Source: Arbacia lixula (lineage: Eukaryota > Echinodermata > Echinoidea > Arbacioida > Arbaciidae). Taken from it: a stretch of 64,000 bases of DNA. The notes under the pieces are model-generated. The model ran no database searches. It saw nothing but the letters and a program-made list of their open reading frames with translations, and was not told the origin of the DNA. Where the stretch lies: NCBI GenBank assembly GCA_963669155.1, contig OZ022576.1:35229555-35293554 (forward strand), written 5' to 3'. How positions within the stretch are numbered: the stretch's first letter is position 1; each line of letters begins with the position of its first letter. The translations under genes were made by a program, and so were the position numbers. Positions 33,552 to 46,200 of this stretch are shown here, in pieces.

Positions 33552-35494
33552 GGAAGCTTAAACGTGCAGCGCGAAGGCGAGTTGTTCAACTCGCCAAGGC
33601 GCCTTGTTTTACATAAGAAAGCGAGTAGGCGACTTCTACAACGTCGCCAAGGCCCCTTGAGTAAGAAGAGAAGGCGAGAAGGCGACTTGTACAAAATCGC
33701 CAAGGCGCCTTGTCTAATACGAGAAGGCGAGATGGCGACTTGTACAAAGTCGCCAAGGCGCCTTGTCTCAGACGAGAAGGCGAGAAGGTGACTTGTACAA
33801 ACTCGCCAAGGCGCCTTGTCTAAGACGAGAAGGCGACAAGGTGACTTGTACAAAGTCGCCAAGGCGCCTTGTCTAAGACGAGAAGGCGAGAAGATGACTT
33901 GCACAAACTCGCCAAGGCGCCTTGTCTAATACGAGAAGGCGAGATGGCGACTTGTACAAAGTCGCCAAGGCGCCTTGTCTAAGACGAGAAGGCGAGAAGG
34001 TGACTTTAACAAATTTCGCCAAGGCGCCTTGTTCAGACATGAAGACGAATATGTTTTAAAAAACATATCGAATAAATAAATGAGCACTTTCTAGTATAAT
34101 TTTGTTTTTAGATAATTGTGTATTATCGACCCTATTTAGTAATTTTGAGGTAAGAATTTGAGTTGTTTGTGCATTATGATTTAGTATCAGCGAGCCGAAA
34201 ATTTGGGGTCTTAAAAAACATATGGAATAAATAAAGGGGCACTTTCTAGTATTACATTTTATAGATAAGTGTGTATTATAGACCCTATTTAGTATCCGCA
34301 AGCGCGAAGTGCGAGTCGACAATTTGGGGTTTTAAAGGTTGTATTGAATAAATAAAGGGACACTTAATAGATAATTGTGTATAATAGACTCTATTTAGTA
34401 ATTTAGTAATCTTGAGGTAAAAATTAGAGTTATTTGTGGATTATGATTTAGTATCAGCGCGCGCGAACCGCGAGCCGAAAATTTGGGCTTTTAAAAGATA
34501 TATGAAATAAATAAATGGGCACTTTCTAGTATAAAAAAATGTAGATAATTGTGAATTATCGACCCTATTTAGTATCAGCGAGCGCGAGTCGAAAATTTTT
34601 GGTTTTAAATATGTAATAAATAAGGAGCACTTTCTAATATTAAATTTCTAAAGAAAAAGATCCTACTGAATTAGTATATTTGCGAGCGCGAAGCGCGAGC
34701 CGAAAATATTGAGCTCCAAATAGGAGTTATTTGTGCATAATGATTTAATATCCGCGAGCGCGTTTTAAAATATAATGGAATCAATAAATGGCCACTTTCT
34801 AGTATTGAATTTTTAAAGATAATTGTGTATTATAGATCTTTTTCAGTATCCGCGAGCTGAAAATGTTGAGGTAAACATTTGAGTTATTTGTGCATTATGA
34901 TTTAGTATCAACGAGCGCGGAGCGTTGTACAAGTCGCCATCTCGCCTTCTCGTATTAGACAAGGCGCTTAGGCGAGTTTGTACAAGTCGCCTTCTCGTCT
35001 TCTCGTCTTAAACAAGGCGCATTGGCGAGTTTGTACAAGTCGCCTAGACGCCTTCTCATCAAAGACAAAGCGCCTAGGCGAGTTTGTACAAGTCGCCTTA
35101 TTACCTTCTCGTCTAAAACAAGGCGCCTTGGCGAGTTTGCACAAGTCGCCTAGACGTCTTTTCATCAAAGACAAAGCGCCTAGGCGAGTTTGTACAAGTC
35201 ACCTTCTCGCCTTCTCTTATCAGACAAAGCGCCTAGGCGAGTTTGTACAAGTCGCCTTCTCGTCTTCTCGTCTTAAACAAGGCGTCTTGGCGAGTTTGTA
35301 CAAGTCGCCTTCTCGCCTTCTCGTCTTAGACAAGGCGCTTAGGCGAGTTTGTACAAGTCGCCTTCTCGTCTTCTCGTCTTAAACAAGGCGCCTTGGCGAG
35401 TTTGTACAAGTCGCCTTCTCGCCTTTTTTGCCGAAACAAGGCGCCTTGGCGAGTTGAACAACTCGCCTTCGCGCTGCACGTTTAAGCTTCCGTA
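33552..35494. mobile_element. Foldback element B
   Basis: Starts GGAAGCTTAAACGTGCAGCG and ends with the reverse complement (GCTGCACGTTTAAGCTTCC). Both arms are arrays of 53-bp units built on CTCGCCAAGGCGCCTTG, ~9 units left (33585-34036) and ~10 right (34925-35460, inverted). The centre (34037-34924) is not inverted. It is a degenerate direct repeat of GGGCACTTTCTAGTAT, CCCTATTTAGTATC and GCGAGCGCGAAGCGCGAGCC segments in about five units of 140-190 bp. No coding gene is present; the long frames over the arrays are periodicity artefacts. Confidence 0.87.
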
Positions 35495-35654
35495 GTGCAA
35501 GGATCTGCGCTGCTTGTAGGCTTACTAAACTTAAATGATTTTAGACGACTCGTCTAAAAAATGTTAAGCCCATAAATTTCCTTCTTCAGTCCCAACGACT
35601 ATTCTGGGGGAAGTCCTTACACAGAGTTTGCTACCAGATATTGCAATTCCTTAA

Positions 35655-35656
35655 TG

Positions 35657-35694
<38 letters not shown>
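35655..35694 (+). repeat. (TA)n microsatellite
   Basis: An uninterrupted run of about 15-20 TA dinucleotides. Confidence 0.95.
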
Positions 35695-35695
<1 letters not shown>

Positions 35696-35701
35696 GTCTT
35701 T

Positions 35702-36027
35702 TACATATATAATTATGTTAAGATGCAGATTATCTCATCATATATATACCATAAAAAAAGGTCGTTAGGGAAATGGACATCAGCAGGCAATTTGAAGCAC
35801 ACTAGGCTACTATACGTAAACTATTATTTAAAAACTAAAAAAACTTCAAGCGTATCTCATCTCAATGGTTACATTGTTAAATTCATTCGCATTTTACATA
35901 TAATCTTTATTTTTCAATAATATTTATTATATTCATTTCTTTTTTCAAACAAGTATAAAATAACAATGACAAAAAATAACAAATCAGTACATGAGATAAT
36001 CTGCATCTTAATATAATTATATATGTG
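35702..36027. repeat. Inverted-repeat-bounded segment
   Basis: ACATATATAATTATGTTAAG..AGATTATCTCAT on the left is mirrored as ATGAGATAATCT..TTAATATAATTATATATGT on the right (~36-bp ends with a small indel). Probably a MITE-like insertion. Confidence 0.6.
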
Positions 36028-37255
36028 TTTTCCTTTTCAATCATATTCTCCACTGATTTTTTTTTACAAACAATAACAAAATGAGTACTTAAAATATTTT
36101 ACATGTTAATACAATTATATAGAACATGATTTTACATTTATATCTAAATAATACAACTTAACTTTTACCATTTACATCTAATAATGCATGAAAAGAGCAA
36201 GAACACAAGGGACCCCCCCCCCCCCTCCTCCCCCACTTTTACGTTACAGTAGCGTCACGTATACAGTACTTGATGATAATGTTTCTGCCGTAGATGGCGA
36301 TAAATTTATCTGTTTTATTATTATACGGACATATCGTATTCACAGTACATTACGCAAAACGGGGACGAATAGTGGGACGTCGACGCGACCACGCAATGAT
36401 ATCACTCATCCAGAAAGTAACCAACATGAATGTTATTCTTGAGGCAGTACTGACATTCGTGCAACATGATCATTTGCTGAGTTCGTAAAGAAGGGATATC
36501 TCGTGAATTCTGCTTCTAATAATCTTTCACTTCAGACTTTCGAAGCCAAGATTTCACCTTCAATCGTTGATCCACGGAACGTCGCTGCATATACACCACC
36601 GCACTTCCTTGTTCGGTTCCTGCTGGGAAGTAGCGATTTGCCAAAGGGGAATTAGGCCGCAACGTCTGCGGTGAAACATTGTTTGGTGCTCGTTGGAGAC
36701 GATGCTGAGCAACACGTCGCTGAAATATCTCAGTCTGAGCTCTGCCTTATGTCAATGCTGGCAGCGCAGCTAAATCTTAATAGAACCGTCTGGATATGTC
36801 AGCTTACAGTCAGCTCTTTGTAATTCAGCATAAAAACTTGTATTTGTCGTATTGATTTTAAAACAATTTTAATACAAATCAATAATGTTTCCACTTGAGT
36901 GAATGTGACATGAACCGGAGAGACCCAATTGCATCTTAGTCTTGTTTGGACTCGTCTGTTAGAATCTACTAAATTATTAATTAACTCCAGAAGTGTAATT
37001 TTGTGAACTCAACAACATTGGAAATAAATGTCTGATTGTGAAATGATCGCAATCCTTCTTCATCCTTTTGATCTTGTGCATCTACATGAAACAGATCAAT
37101 GTCGAGTCTTCAAAAAGGTCAAGGATTGATTCAGTTGATACTCATACAAGTGGATCCAGACATTCTGTAGCCTAGCCCTAGGTACAGAAAAAAAAGCCTC
37201 CTTCCTCAAGCGTGTTTCAACATTCTGTGGAAATAGACAACATAAACCAGTCACC

Positions 37256-40200
37256 ATGTCGCTGAAGGAAAATTTAGAAAACTTTCTCGAAAACTATGAG
37301 AACATGACAGATCTGTCGTCATCGTTGGATGGATCGGATTCCTTTGAGATGGAATTTTCAGTAAGTTTCCTAATCTGAGAATGCATGCAACAGTTAGAGA
37401 TCTATTTTAATGGGATTTTTAGTGATGATTCAAAACATCAATATGCAACAAGTGTACTTATCCCAATAAAATTGAGTTATTGTTGATTCAAACATTATTT
37501 AAATTATAGAGTTTGATTTTCATGTTGTAATAGGCAATTCCGTACAATAGGGAACCAGGCAGTATCACAATAATGCACGCAATGGGAATGCTGCAATACT
37601 GATTGTCGTTGGCAGAAAGTGACCTCGAAATCACTTTTTTTTTTTGATGAATTAAGCAGCGAAAAATTTGTCTAGGCTTAGGGTCAGGGTTAGGTTTAGA
37701 ATTAGGGTATGGGTTAGGTTTAGATGGTTAAAATTCATAAAATTGGTGGGATACCCTAGCTGGTCCCCTATTGTATGGAATTGCCTTGTAATACATGCCC
37801 ATGTACATGTATGATTGTCAATCATAACAGATAACACCAGGGTGATTGTCATTGACTGTACATGTGCTTGCAAATATTGTAAGCTGACCCTTCGAGCTTG
37901 TGCTGCTGATCAGTATTTGTGAATTGTAAATCTTTGTTATTATAAATTAGATGGGCCAATTGCATAATGAAAGCTACATTTGAGTATTGTGTTGGCAATA
38001 ACTGGTCATGCAATTTGATCATTAGCCATGTGAAACTATCCTGTAGAGTGGAGGTCACATTTTCTATTTTGGGTACCATCAATGGCATGCAATGTCAACA
38101 TCAAATCACATTTTGATCCACATCAAAGTCTGCTTTGCAAGGCTGTGACCCTGGCCTGTGTATATACAATGGCAGCGCTCCTTAAGCTTTAAGCAGTGAA
38201 TGGAATTCTGTTTGGCAGTCTAGCAATTCAATTTTGAAGTGTCTTTCACTGTATACACTGTACAGGGTTGCATTGTGCATACTGTACCAGCTCAGTATGA
38301 TTTTACACAAATCATGTACAATTGTCAACATTTAGATCTACAGCTTCATGTACATGTATTTGTACTAGATTTTTTGTCATCATTTGTTATTGATGATATC
38401 CTAAAGGCTGCAAGTAGAATCAAGGTGAAATTCACACTTTGTTAGTAGAAGGATGTCAAATTTATTGGGAGTAAATCATGTAATATTTTGTTCATCAACA
38501 TTCTTGAAATGAGCATTTGAATATTTGATTAGATTTTCAAATTCAGACAAATATTTTGAATAAAGATTTATAACCATTTTCATTCACATAGTGCATTTTG
38601 GTACTGTGTGAAATATATACATTTAAGATTTTTTTTAACAACCTATGTGTTTCAAGGAAAGATTTTTTTGAAGGGGGTATGCTTCGATTTTAATGTCATG
38701 AAGCAAACACCCGGAGCGATATAATGCATTATACCCTATTGAGGAAGACAAAAATTTATTTTTGTTTTATTATTCACAGAGGCAATTTTTTTAATGTTAA
38801 TTCTTTACTTGAACAGAAGTGTGTAAAATAACACAATCTTCCAATGATACAGCACTCCACATGAATCTATTGTGGGTGTCCACTACGCGTACACTCCAGC
38901 TCAAAGGAATTGGCATAGGGAAAGGGAAAGGGAAGGAGCCGCAGTTTTAAACCATGGTATATTTTGTCCAGTTCAGCAAGAATCAAGATGCTTTAGCCTA
39001 AAAAGCATCATGTTTCATGCTGAACTGGACAAAATATACTGCGGTTTAAAACTGTGGGTCCTTCCCTTTCTTCCCTTTCCCTTTCCCTATGCCAATTCCT
39101 TTGAGCTGGAGTGTAGGTGGACACCCCAGATGATAGGATACTGTTCAAATATAGGGTGCCCTTTATAAAACTATTAAATCACATTAGGATTGAAATTTTC
39201 ACTGTAAAATTGTTCACAAATCACATTTGAATAAGACAGACTCCAAGGCTTGATTATATTTTTCTCCTAATTTTTTTTTTTTTTGGCAATGGGGTCAATT
39301 ATTCATGAATGCATATTCCTAGAAGGTAGATTCTACAGTCCTACATGCATCCGTTAGCTTCTTTTCTGGCAACCAGTAATGCATACGTACTTCCTGCTCT
39401 GACTACAGTGTAGTGTACTGCTATGGGAACACAGTATACGTTTTCATTACCAAAGCAGGGATTTCATATTCCTTTTCAAATATTTCAATTAAAAAATGTA
39501 CATGTGTATGATTCAGCATGGTGAGACCAACATGAAGAAGTTACTTTCATGATATTCTTTTGAGATTTGAAATCTATGTCAAGATCTTGCAGCATCCATA
39601 CTATTTGTTATAGAGTATTGAAAACAAGTTTAAACATTTTTGTTTCAGCTAATCTGCTCAATATGAATTTGTCATCGAAAGAAAAGTTATACTACATTTG
39701 ACAGTATCATTCTTGTGTTGAAAATTTACCGTAACAAAATTTGCATAAAACTGTCCAATGTGCAATGCTACTATTGAGCACCAACAGCATGCATACTGTG
39801 TTAGCCCTATTCTGTTGCAGATAGAATATTCTGTGAATTTCCAAAAAAACATTTCGTGACAATCAGGTAGAAAAACAACTTCATGTTGCAAGTCAAATGT
39901 AGGATGTATTTCATATTGATATTTCTGGTTCTGGCAATTTAGTCGATCAATGATATAATACCTAGGGTTGGCTACAATATGGTCTTCGGTTGTCGCTTAG
40001 AGTACCCCAGGGAACTTCTAAACTTTTCTGTAGGAGGAAGAAGAAAGGGACTCACTAAATTTAGATAAGGGTTCTCTGACGTAGGTAGCAGATACTTTTA
40101 AAGTGTTATCAATTAATCTTGATTTGCCTTGCAGAGTTGGCCTGTTTCCTTCTTATTTTAGCTCTTTGAAAATTTACCCCTCTGTGTCCTTGTCGGCGCA

Positions 40201-43200
40201 GTAAGTTTTCATCAAGCCCTATTTGTGAGTGATTGGCTGTAGGGAAACCTTGCAAAGGAGTTTAGGATTTTTAAGTGCTAAAAATGACTTATTTTTTGCT
40301 GCAAATCACATGTAAAAAATATAATATTGATGTTTTAGTAAAAGTGTAAATCTTGTACCCCTCAACTGCTGGTATCACTGTCAAAAATGTACATAATGAA
40401 TAGATGCATTTAAAATATAATACAGAGCATGCATTTCAATATCTTTTTTGAGCAAAATTATCTATCAATTGAACATGTGGGTGTTTTTCCTATTCTTAGT
40501 ATATTACATAATCTATGGTTGATCAAGGGTGTAATTAGTATACAGCATTCATGCTGTAGTGGGTTAATTTACCCAAAGAGGTTCAAGAGTAAGCTCAATG
40601 TTAATTACCCAATCAATTATGGTTGTGCTTTGGTTGCACCTGTACGAATATACAATCGGTCAATTCCAGGAAATGTTCATTGTTTCTTAAGGGTGCTAGG
40701 GGGAGGATGCTCAGTAATTGGGGAATTTCCCTACGCCGAAGTAATGGAAGTGTCAGTGTTGTCACTGCAGTATGCACAGTGAAACCTTTGAGCATGTGAG
40801 GAAGTACATGGCATTAGGCCACATGTTTACCCCACCCACTCTTCCTGCGTTTTACTCTGCCTCTAGTACTACCAGTACCCTTTTTAGACTGACTAAAATG
40901 GCCGTAGCTATCAAGAAAGTCTGGGGCTCACAACTTTGAATGTGAACATCCAGGATATCCATAGCCATGTTCAGGCAAATAAATTGTAGTATCTAGGGCT
41001 AAGAATTCACACTGTAAAAGCCTTTAAAATGGTACAGGGTTAAGGATAGTATGGGGCTAACGATAGTACTGAGCTAAGAAACCCCAATGTAAAAAGGGTA
41101 TACATGTAGATTGCAGGCACAAACTCCTGCCAGTAAGTTGGTCAATGATTTAGGTTGACTGGATGGGTCTGAGAAAAAATATGAACGTAGAGAATAGCAG
41201 CACCACCAAGTCAGGCTGTATAGTCTAGCCTTTGCTCTTGCATATTTTGAAATGTTGTCACACCTGCACAATAGAGTCTGTGGCTGAAAACAAGACTCTG
41301 TCCCTCCCTCAGTCTCTTCCTTCCTCTGTCCCCACCTTCCTCTGTCCCCTCCTCACCCCTCATGAAGAGTACATTGTACATGTCCATTAACATTCTGTCC
41401 ATTCCCTTGATAGCTGTACATTTCAATTTTCCATTCATATGTACTGTACATGTCCATAAGTATAGTACACATACATTTTGAGACCACACTTACAGTTTGT
41501 GATATGATACAAGTAAGCTCCGAGATAAGACATCCTTTTAGAGCATATCAGAGGTTGTGCTGAAAGTTTGTCAAGAGCATACCTGTCCTGCTAGTATTTC
41601 TTTCATTCTCAATTGTCCATTGTGGAAAAAAAAAGTTTTATAGCCATGTTAGTAGCAAACATTGAGCTCAGATAGTGATATATAGCATTATTGCAGCATT
41701 TTAGTTATTATGTCTTTAAAAGTAAATATAATATACATACTTTTATTTGATGCTGTGGCATAGGTCATCAGACACAGATATATTAAGACATAACACAATC
41801 CTGTTTTTATTTGTTTTATCTGTAGCACTTGAAGCAGATCTCCCAAGGATACCGGATGAACAAAGTCTATCCCACATCATGTGGAGAGAGTGAAATCAAC
41901 ATGAGGAAGAACAGATACAAGGATATTCTGCCATGTAAGTGTAGTGTACACATTTTTTGAGTTCATAATGTAGTTCAAAGAATGTTCAAACTTTATGAAT
42001 GTACGCTGTAAGTTTATGCTGGGTTCTATTAGGAATGAAGCCTAAAATAATCACAATGTTTATTTTTAATGTACTGTTTAAAACTTAAATGTTTCTTTTT
42101 ATTTGTTCATTTCTCAAGAATGCCAGTGTAAAAAGCCTCAAAAATAGTACGGAGTTACCAGTAAAGAAAGTAAGAAAACCCAATGTAAACAGGGTATGAG
42201 ATGGACATGGGCTCATTTGAGCTGTACCAGGTGCACTTCACAATTTTAACTTTGACGTGCAGGTAATTGATTAGTTTCTTTCATGTCGAGAGTGAAGTTT
42301 GGTAGAAATGTTTATAATGGTAATGGACACATTTATATGTTTGTCATCAAAGCCTGAGTCATAGGCCAGGCACCCTCTCTACTCCAACAGTCTATTTAGT
42401 CAGCTTTTGGTTGCTGGTTTCTTCTTTCTACACACATGTACTCTGAATGTGCAGGCTGTTCCTCAAAAAAGGTTAACAAATTTTAAGGTCACTTATTCAA
42501 CTGTTTATTCATAAAATTTCAATTTAGCCTTGCTTTCAATAGTAACTCTTTATCAGCATTTATCATGCATGACTGGGCAAATTGTTCTTGGCAATGACAT
42601 ATTACAAAACTTACTTCGGACAGGTATTGGGAAAAATCATGCATGTCTGTCCTTGTTATCTTCAGGAATGATATTCTTACAGTACTTGTTCGTGATCTTG
42701 GTGATAAAGCATACAATGAAAGTTGATCTTTTGAGCATTCATTAAATAATGTTCCAATTTATCTTGTTTGTCCCTTTGAATTTGTTGAAATTAGTTGCTA
42801 CTTCATGTATTGGTATTAAGTATAGTCTGTCCTCCCTTTTTCTTTAAATCTTATCCCTTCCGTTTTTTTTGTTGCAATATCTCTCCGCCACTCTGATTCT
42901 CACTTCAAACTGCCTGTCTCCTGTAGCTTTTCCAGGTGTATACATGTACGTGTATAGACAACTCATAAATAAATAAATATCAGCGTTCAGCTTCATGCAT
43001 CTTGTCACATAAAAATTATAATGTCATCATGCTAATGAGTTCTGCTGTCAGACGAGAGCAGCCCTTCTGGCTTGGCTGTCTCTGTGAGTTTGAGTATATG
43101 AGTACTTTCCAAAAGAGTTGCAGCTGGTGTCACACACCGCATGAACTGTGCACGGACATGAACATTAGGCATGTGTTGTTCCTGTTGTCACAGCCCTCTT

Positions 43201-46200
43201 TAAAACAAATAATATTTGTGGGGGCTATTTTTTAAGCTTAATGTCACGAAATCAACACCCTGAAATTACATGTATACTGTCTGATAAAAAATACTTGTTT
43301 CACATGGGCTCTTTTTTGCAATGGGGGGACCTAAAGCATTCTTGAGAAAAACTTCTTTCACTAAAATGTCAGAAACCACAATACCTACTGTTATGTGATA
43401 TAAATGATATAAATTATCCTTTTAATGACCACTTTCCAGAAACCGAATTACCCTCAAGGTTATAGCTGACCCTCCGGTTTATATGGCTAGTCCCTGAATA
43501 ACATTACTGGAATTTAGGATGACTAGGAAAGGTCCAGTTTCTGTGAGATCACTATAGGTGCGTCTTCATTAGCCTGATGTGGGCGAAATAGCGAGCTTGT
43601 TCTGATCGGATCTGATCTGATCACAAAATAGCTAGCTATTTGCGTCTTCATGAGCCAGATCAGGCAAAATAGCGAGCTATTTGGTCGAGAAAATTTCCCA
43701 AGAAATCTTGGGCTAGATGGAGCTAGCTCGAGCTAGTTCGCGAAATAGCGCGAGCTAGCTCGGAGCGTCTTCATTAGCCCGAAAATTTACCGACCCCAGC
43801 ACGCATCAGCGCGCACGAGGCATTGTTTACGTTAGGTTTTTATACATGCGTGAATGTGAGCTCACAACCGGAGCCACACGGTCGTGGCCTATTCCCGCAA
43901 TGCGCATGTGCGAACATATGGATAATTTATGCATCCCAAGTTTCGAGCTTACGTATCCTGTGTTTCAAGCTAATGAAGACGCGATTGCAACTTCAGGCTA
44001 GTTCCCCGGATCAGCAAAATAGCTCGCTATTTCGTCTGATTGGGCTAATGAAGATGCACCTAATGTCACAAAATCAACACCCTGAAATTGTACTGTGTGA
44101 TAAAAAATACTTGTTTCACATGGGCTCTTTTTTGCAATGCGGGGGGGGGGGGGGGGGGGGGGACCTAAAGCATTCTTGAGAATAGTTTCTTTCACTAAAA
44201 TGTCAGAAACCACAATACCTACCGTTATGTGATAAAAATCCTTAAATGACCACTTTCCAGAAACCGAATTACCCTCAAGATTATAGCTGACCCTCAGGTT
44301 TATATGGCTAGTCCCTGAATAACATTTTACTGGAATTTATGATGACGTAGGAAGTTTCTGTGAGATCACTATGCATCCAAGAAATGGACCTTCTGTATGA
44401 ATTTCACTATAATTGATTACTTAAAACTCAGACAGAAAGAGTACATAAACACACACACAAAAAAAGAAAGTCCCCCTCGCCTAAGCAAAATAGCATAACT
44501 TTTTATCGAAGAGGTTTTGAGCAACAGAATTTGGCAGGATTGTACCTTCACTGATTGACTAACTTCCATGTGAAAATCACATTAATTCACATGCATGAAT
44601 GAGCACACATTAAAGACAAAATTGTCACTTTTCAAAAGTCACAAGTGTAATTTTGGGATTCTGTCATATGAATTTTTAATGAATTCCATTTCTGGTGCAT
44701 AATTTATGTCTTTTCATTGTTTATCATCTATCTCTCGATGCACTAACACCTATCCTGACACGTAACCCATTGTTTTGGTTGAGTGAGCACAGTTTAAAAA
44801 ATATTCATCCCTCTTGAGTTTGAAATTTTTAAAACACTTTATTTTTGTAAAAAATAAAACTCTGGATATTTTGACAAAGATGTAACATGACCTGTTATGT
44901 GAACATAAGAAGTAATTTTAATGTCATATTTGATTGAATACACTTTAAAAATCGCACACGAAATGCCAACGCCCACGTTTTGTTTGTTTACTTTCCTTGT
45001 GTGTGCTCTACACTATCACATGTACAGTATGTACTGTAGGCATTCCTCTTTTTGTTGACAGTAAATATGATTGTTTTCATATATGTACAGTCTTTATGAG
45101 AAACCTACAGATGGACATTATGAACGGCACTTTTTATAACATGCATCTTGCCAATGCTTCTTGTATGCTATAATCGTGTGTTGTTGTCTTTTTGTAAAAA
45201 TTGAATGTGAAAAGTCTCAATATGACATTGGTGCATGAAGCTGAAATGTACAGTGTTCATGATCCCTGTGTTATTCCATGACTCTGAAGTATGTGGCTAT
45301 TAGTAGAGAGGGCAATTGAGAAGGTATGGGTCTGAGGGGATGAGGAATCTCAACAATGTATACATGACAGCTGTGTTTAGATTTAGCTCTGATGACAGTA
45401 GACTGTCTGTTCCTTCCTTCCCTGAGGTATTACATGAATCCTGACCAAAACTATGATTAGGCTTCCCTGCTGCGAGAATGGATAGCCTTGCCAAGCGAGT
45501 CAGTAGAAAGGAGAGGAGGGAAGATTGATTGGCAATACTTACAACATGAACAGTTTATTTCATTGTGTACATCATGTATGCTTGCATGAAGTCAAATAGT
45601 GTGTACACACTAACATGTACAGCGCACTACAGTGCTTGGATTTCTGCGGGGCTGTCATCCAGTATAATGGTGTTATTAAAATATACAGCTCAAAGGAGTT
45701 GGCATAGGGAAGGGGAAAGGGAAGAAAGGGAAGGAGCCGCAGTTTTAAACCGTGGTTTATTTTGTCCAGTTCAGCATCAAACACGATGATTTAGCCTAAA
45801 AAGCATCATCTTTCATGCTGGACTGGACAAAATATACCACGGTTTAAAACTGCAGCTCCTGCCCTTTCTTCCCTTTCCCTTTCCCTATGCCAATTCCTTT
45901 GAGCTGTAGTGTATATTTTTGGTATTATTGCAAATGTGCAACTCCCTTTGGCTCTATACCTCTCAATCTTTATTTTTAAAATTGGATATTTTACTCTTTG
46001 AAACACATTTTTCTTTAGTTACATGTAGGGTCTGCATGTGTGCAATTTGACTTGGATTCTAAAAAGTGGCTTAATTAATTGATTTTGACATGACTTACAT
46101 CCATTGCTGTGAACTTACCAGTTGATGGTCACAGTCAATTTCCCGATCCTTTCCTGTCTTTTTCATAGGAAAAGGGAGTAGGGGATTTACTACTAATTGT

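Larger units (their letters stand above)
30109..35500. mobile_element. Composite of two abutting foldback elements flanked by AGTGCAA
   Basis: The outermost ends are inverted (TACGGAAGC..., 30116; ...AAGCTTCCGTA, 35494). They are flanked by the direct repeat GTGCAA (30110-30115 and 35495-35500; AGTGCAA if one base is shared). Inside are two long inverted-repeat units, A (30116-33551) and B (33552-35494). Both have tandem-repeat arms of 52-53 bp units, but the units differ in sequence. No transposase frame was recognised. The design resembles the foldback (TU-type) transposons known from sea urchins and Drosophila FB elements, as established knowledge of those classes. Whether this is one of those families is inference. 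Confidence 0.85.
35501..37255. other. Spacer and upstream region of the PTP gene
   Basis: Contains a (TA)n microsatellite at 35655-35694 and an inverted pair (ATTATGTTAAGATGCAGATT at ~35711 and AATCTGCATCTTAATATAAT at ~35998) that could bound a ~330-bp element. There is a poly-C run at 36211-36225 and about 1 kb with no recognised feature before the PTP start. No TATA box or CpG island is obvious. Confidence 0.5.

Noticed and set aside
33539-33904. 121-codon frame of repeated residues, and a 134-codon partner at 34978-35382
   Set aside because: Produced by the 53-bp array lacking stops in one frame. The unit is not a multiple of three, so the peptide changes frame every unit; not a gene.
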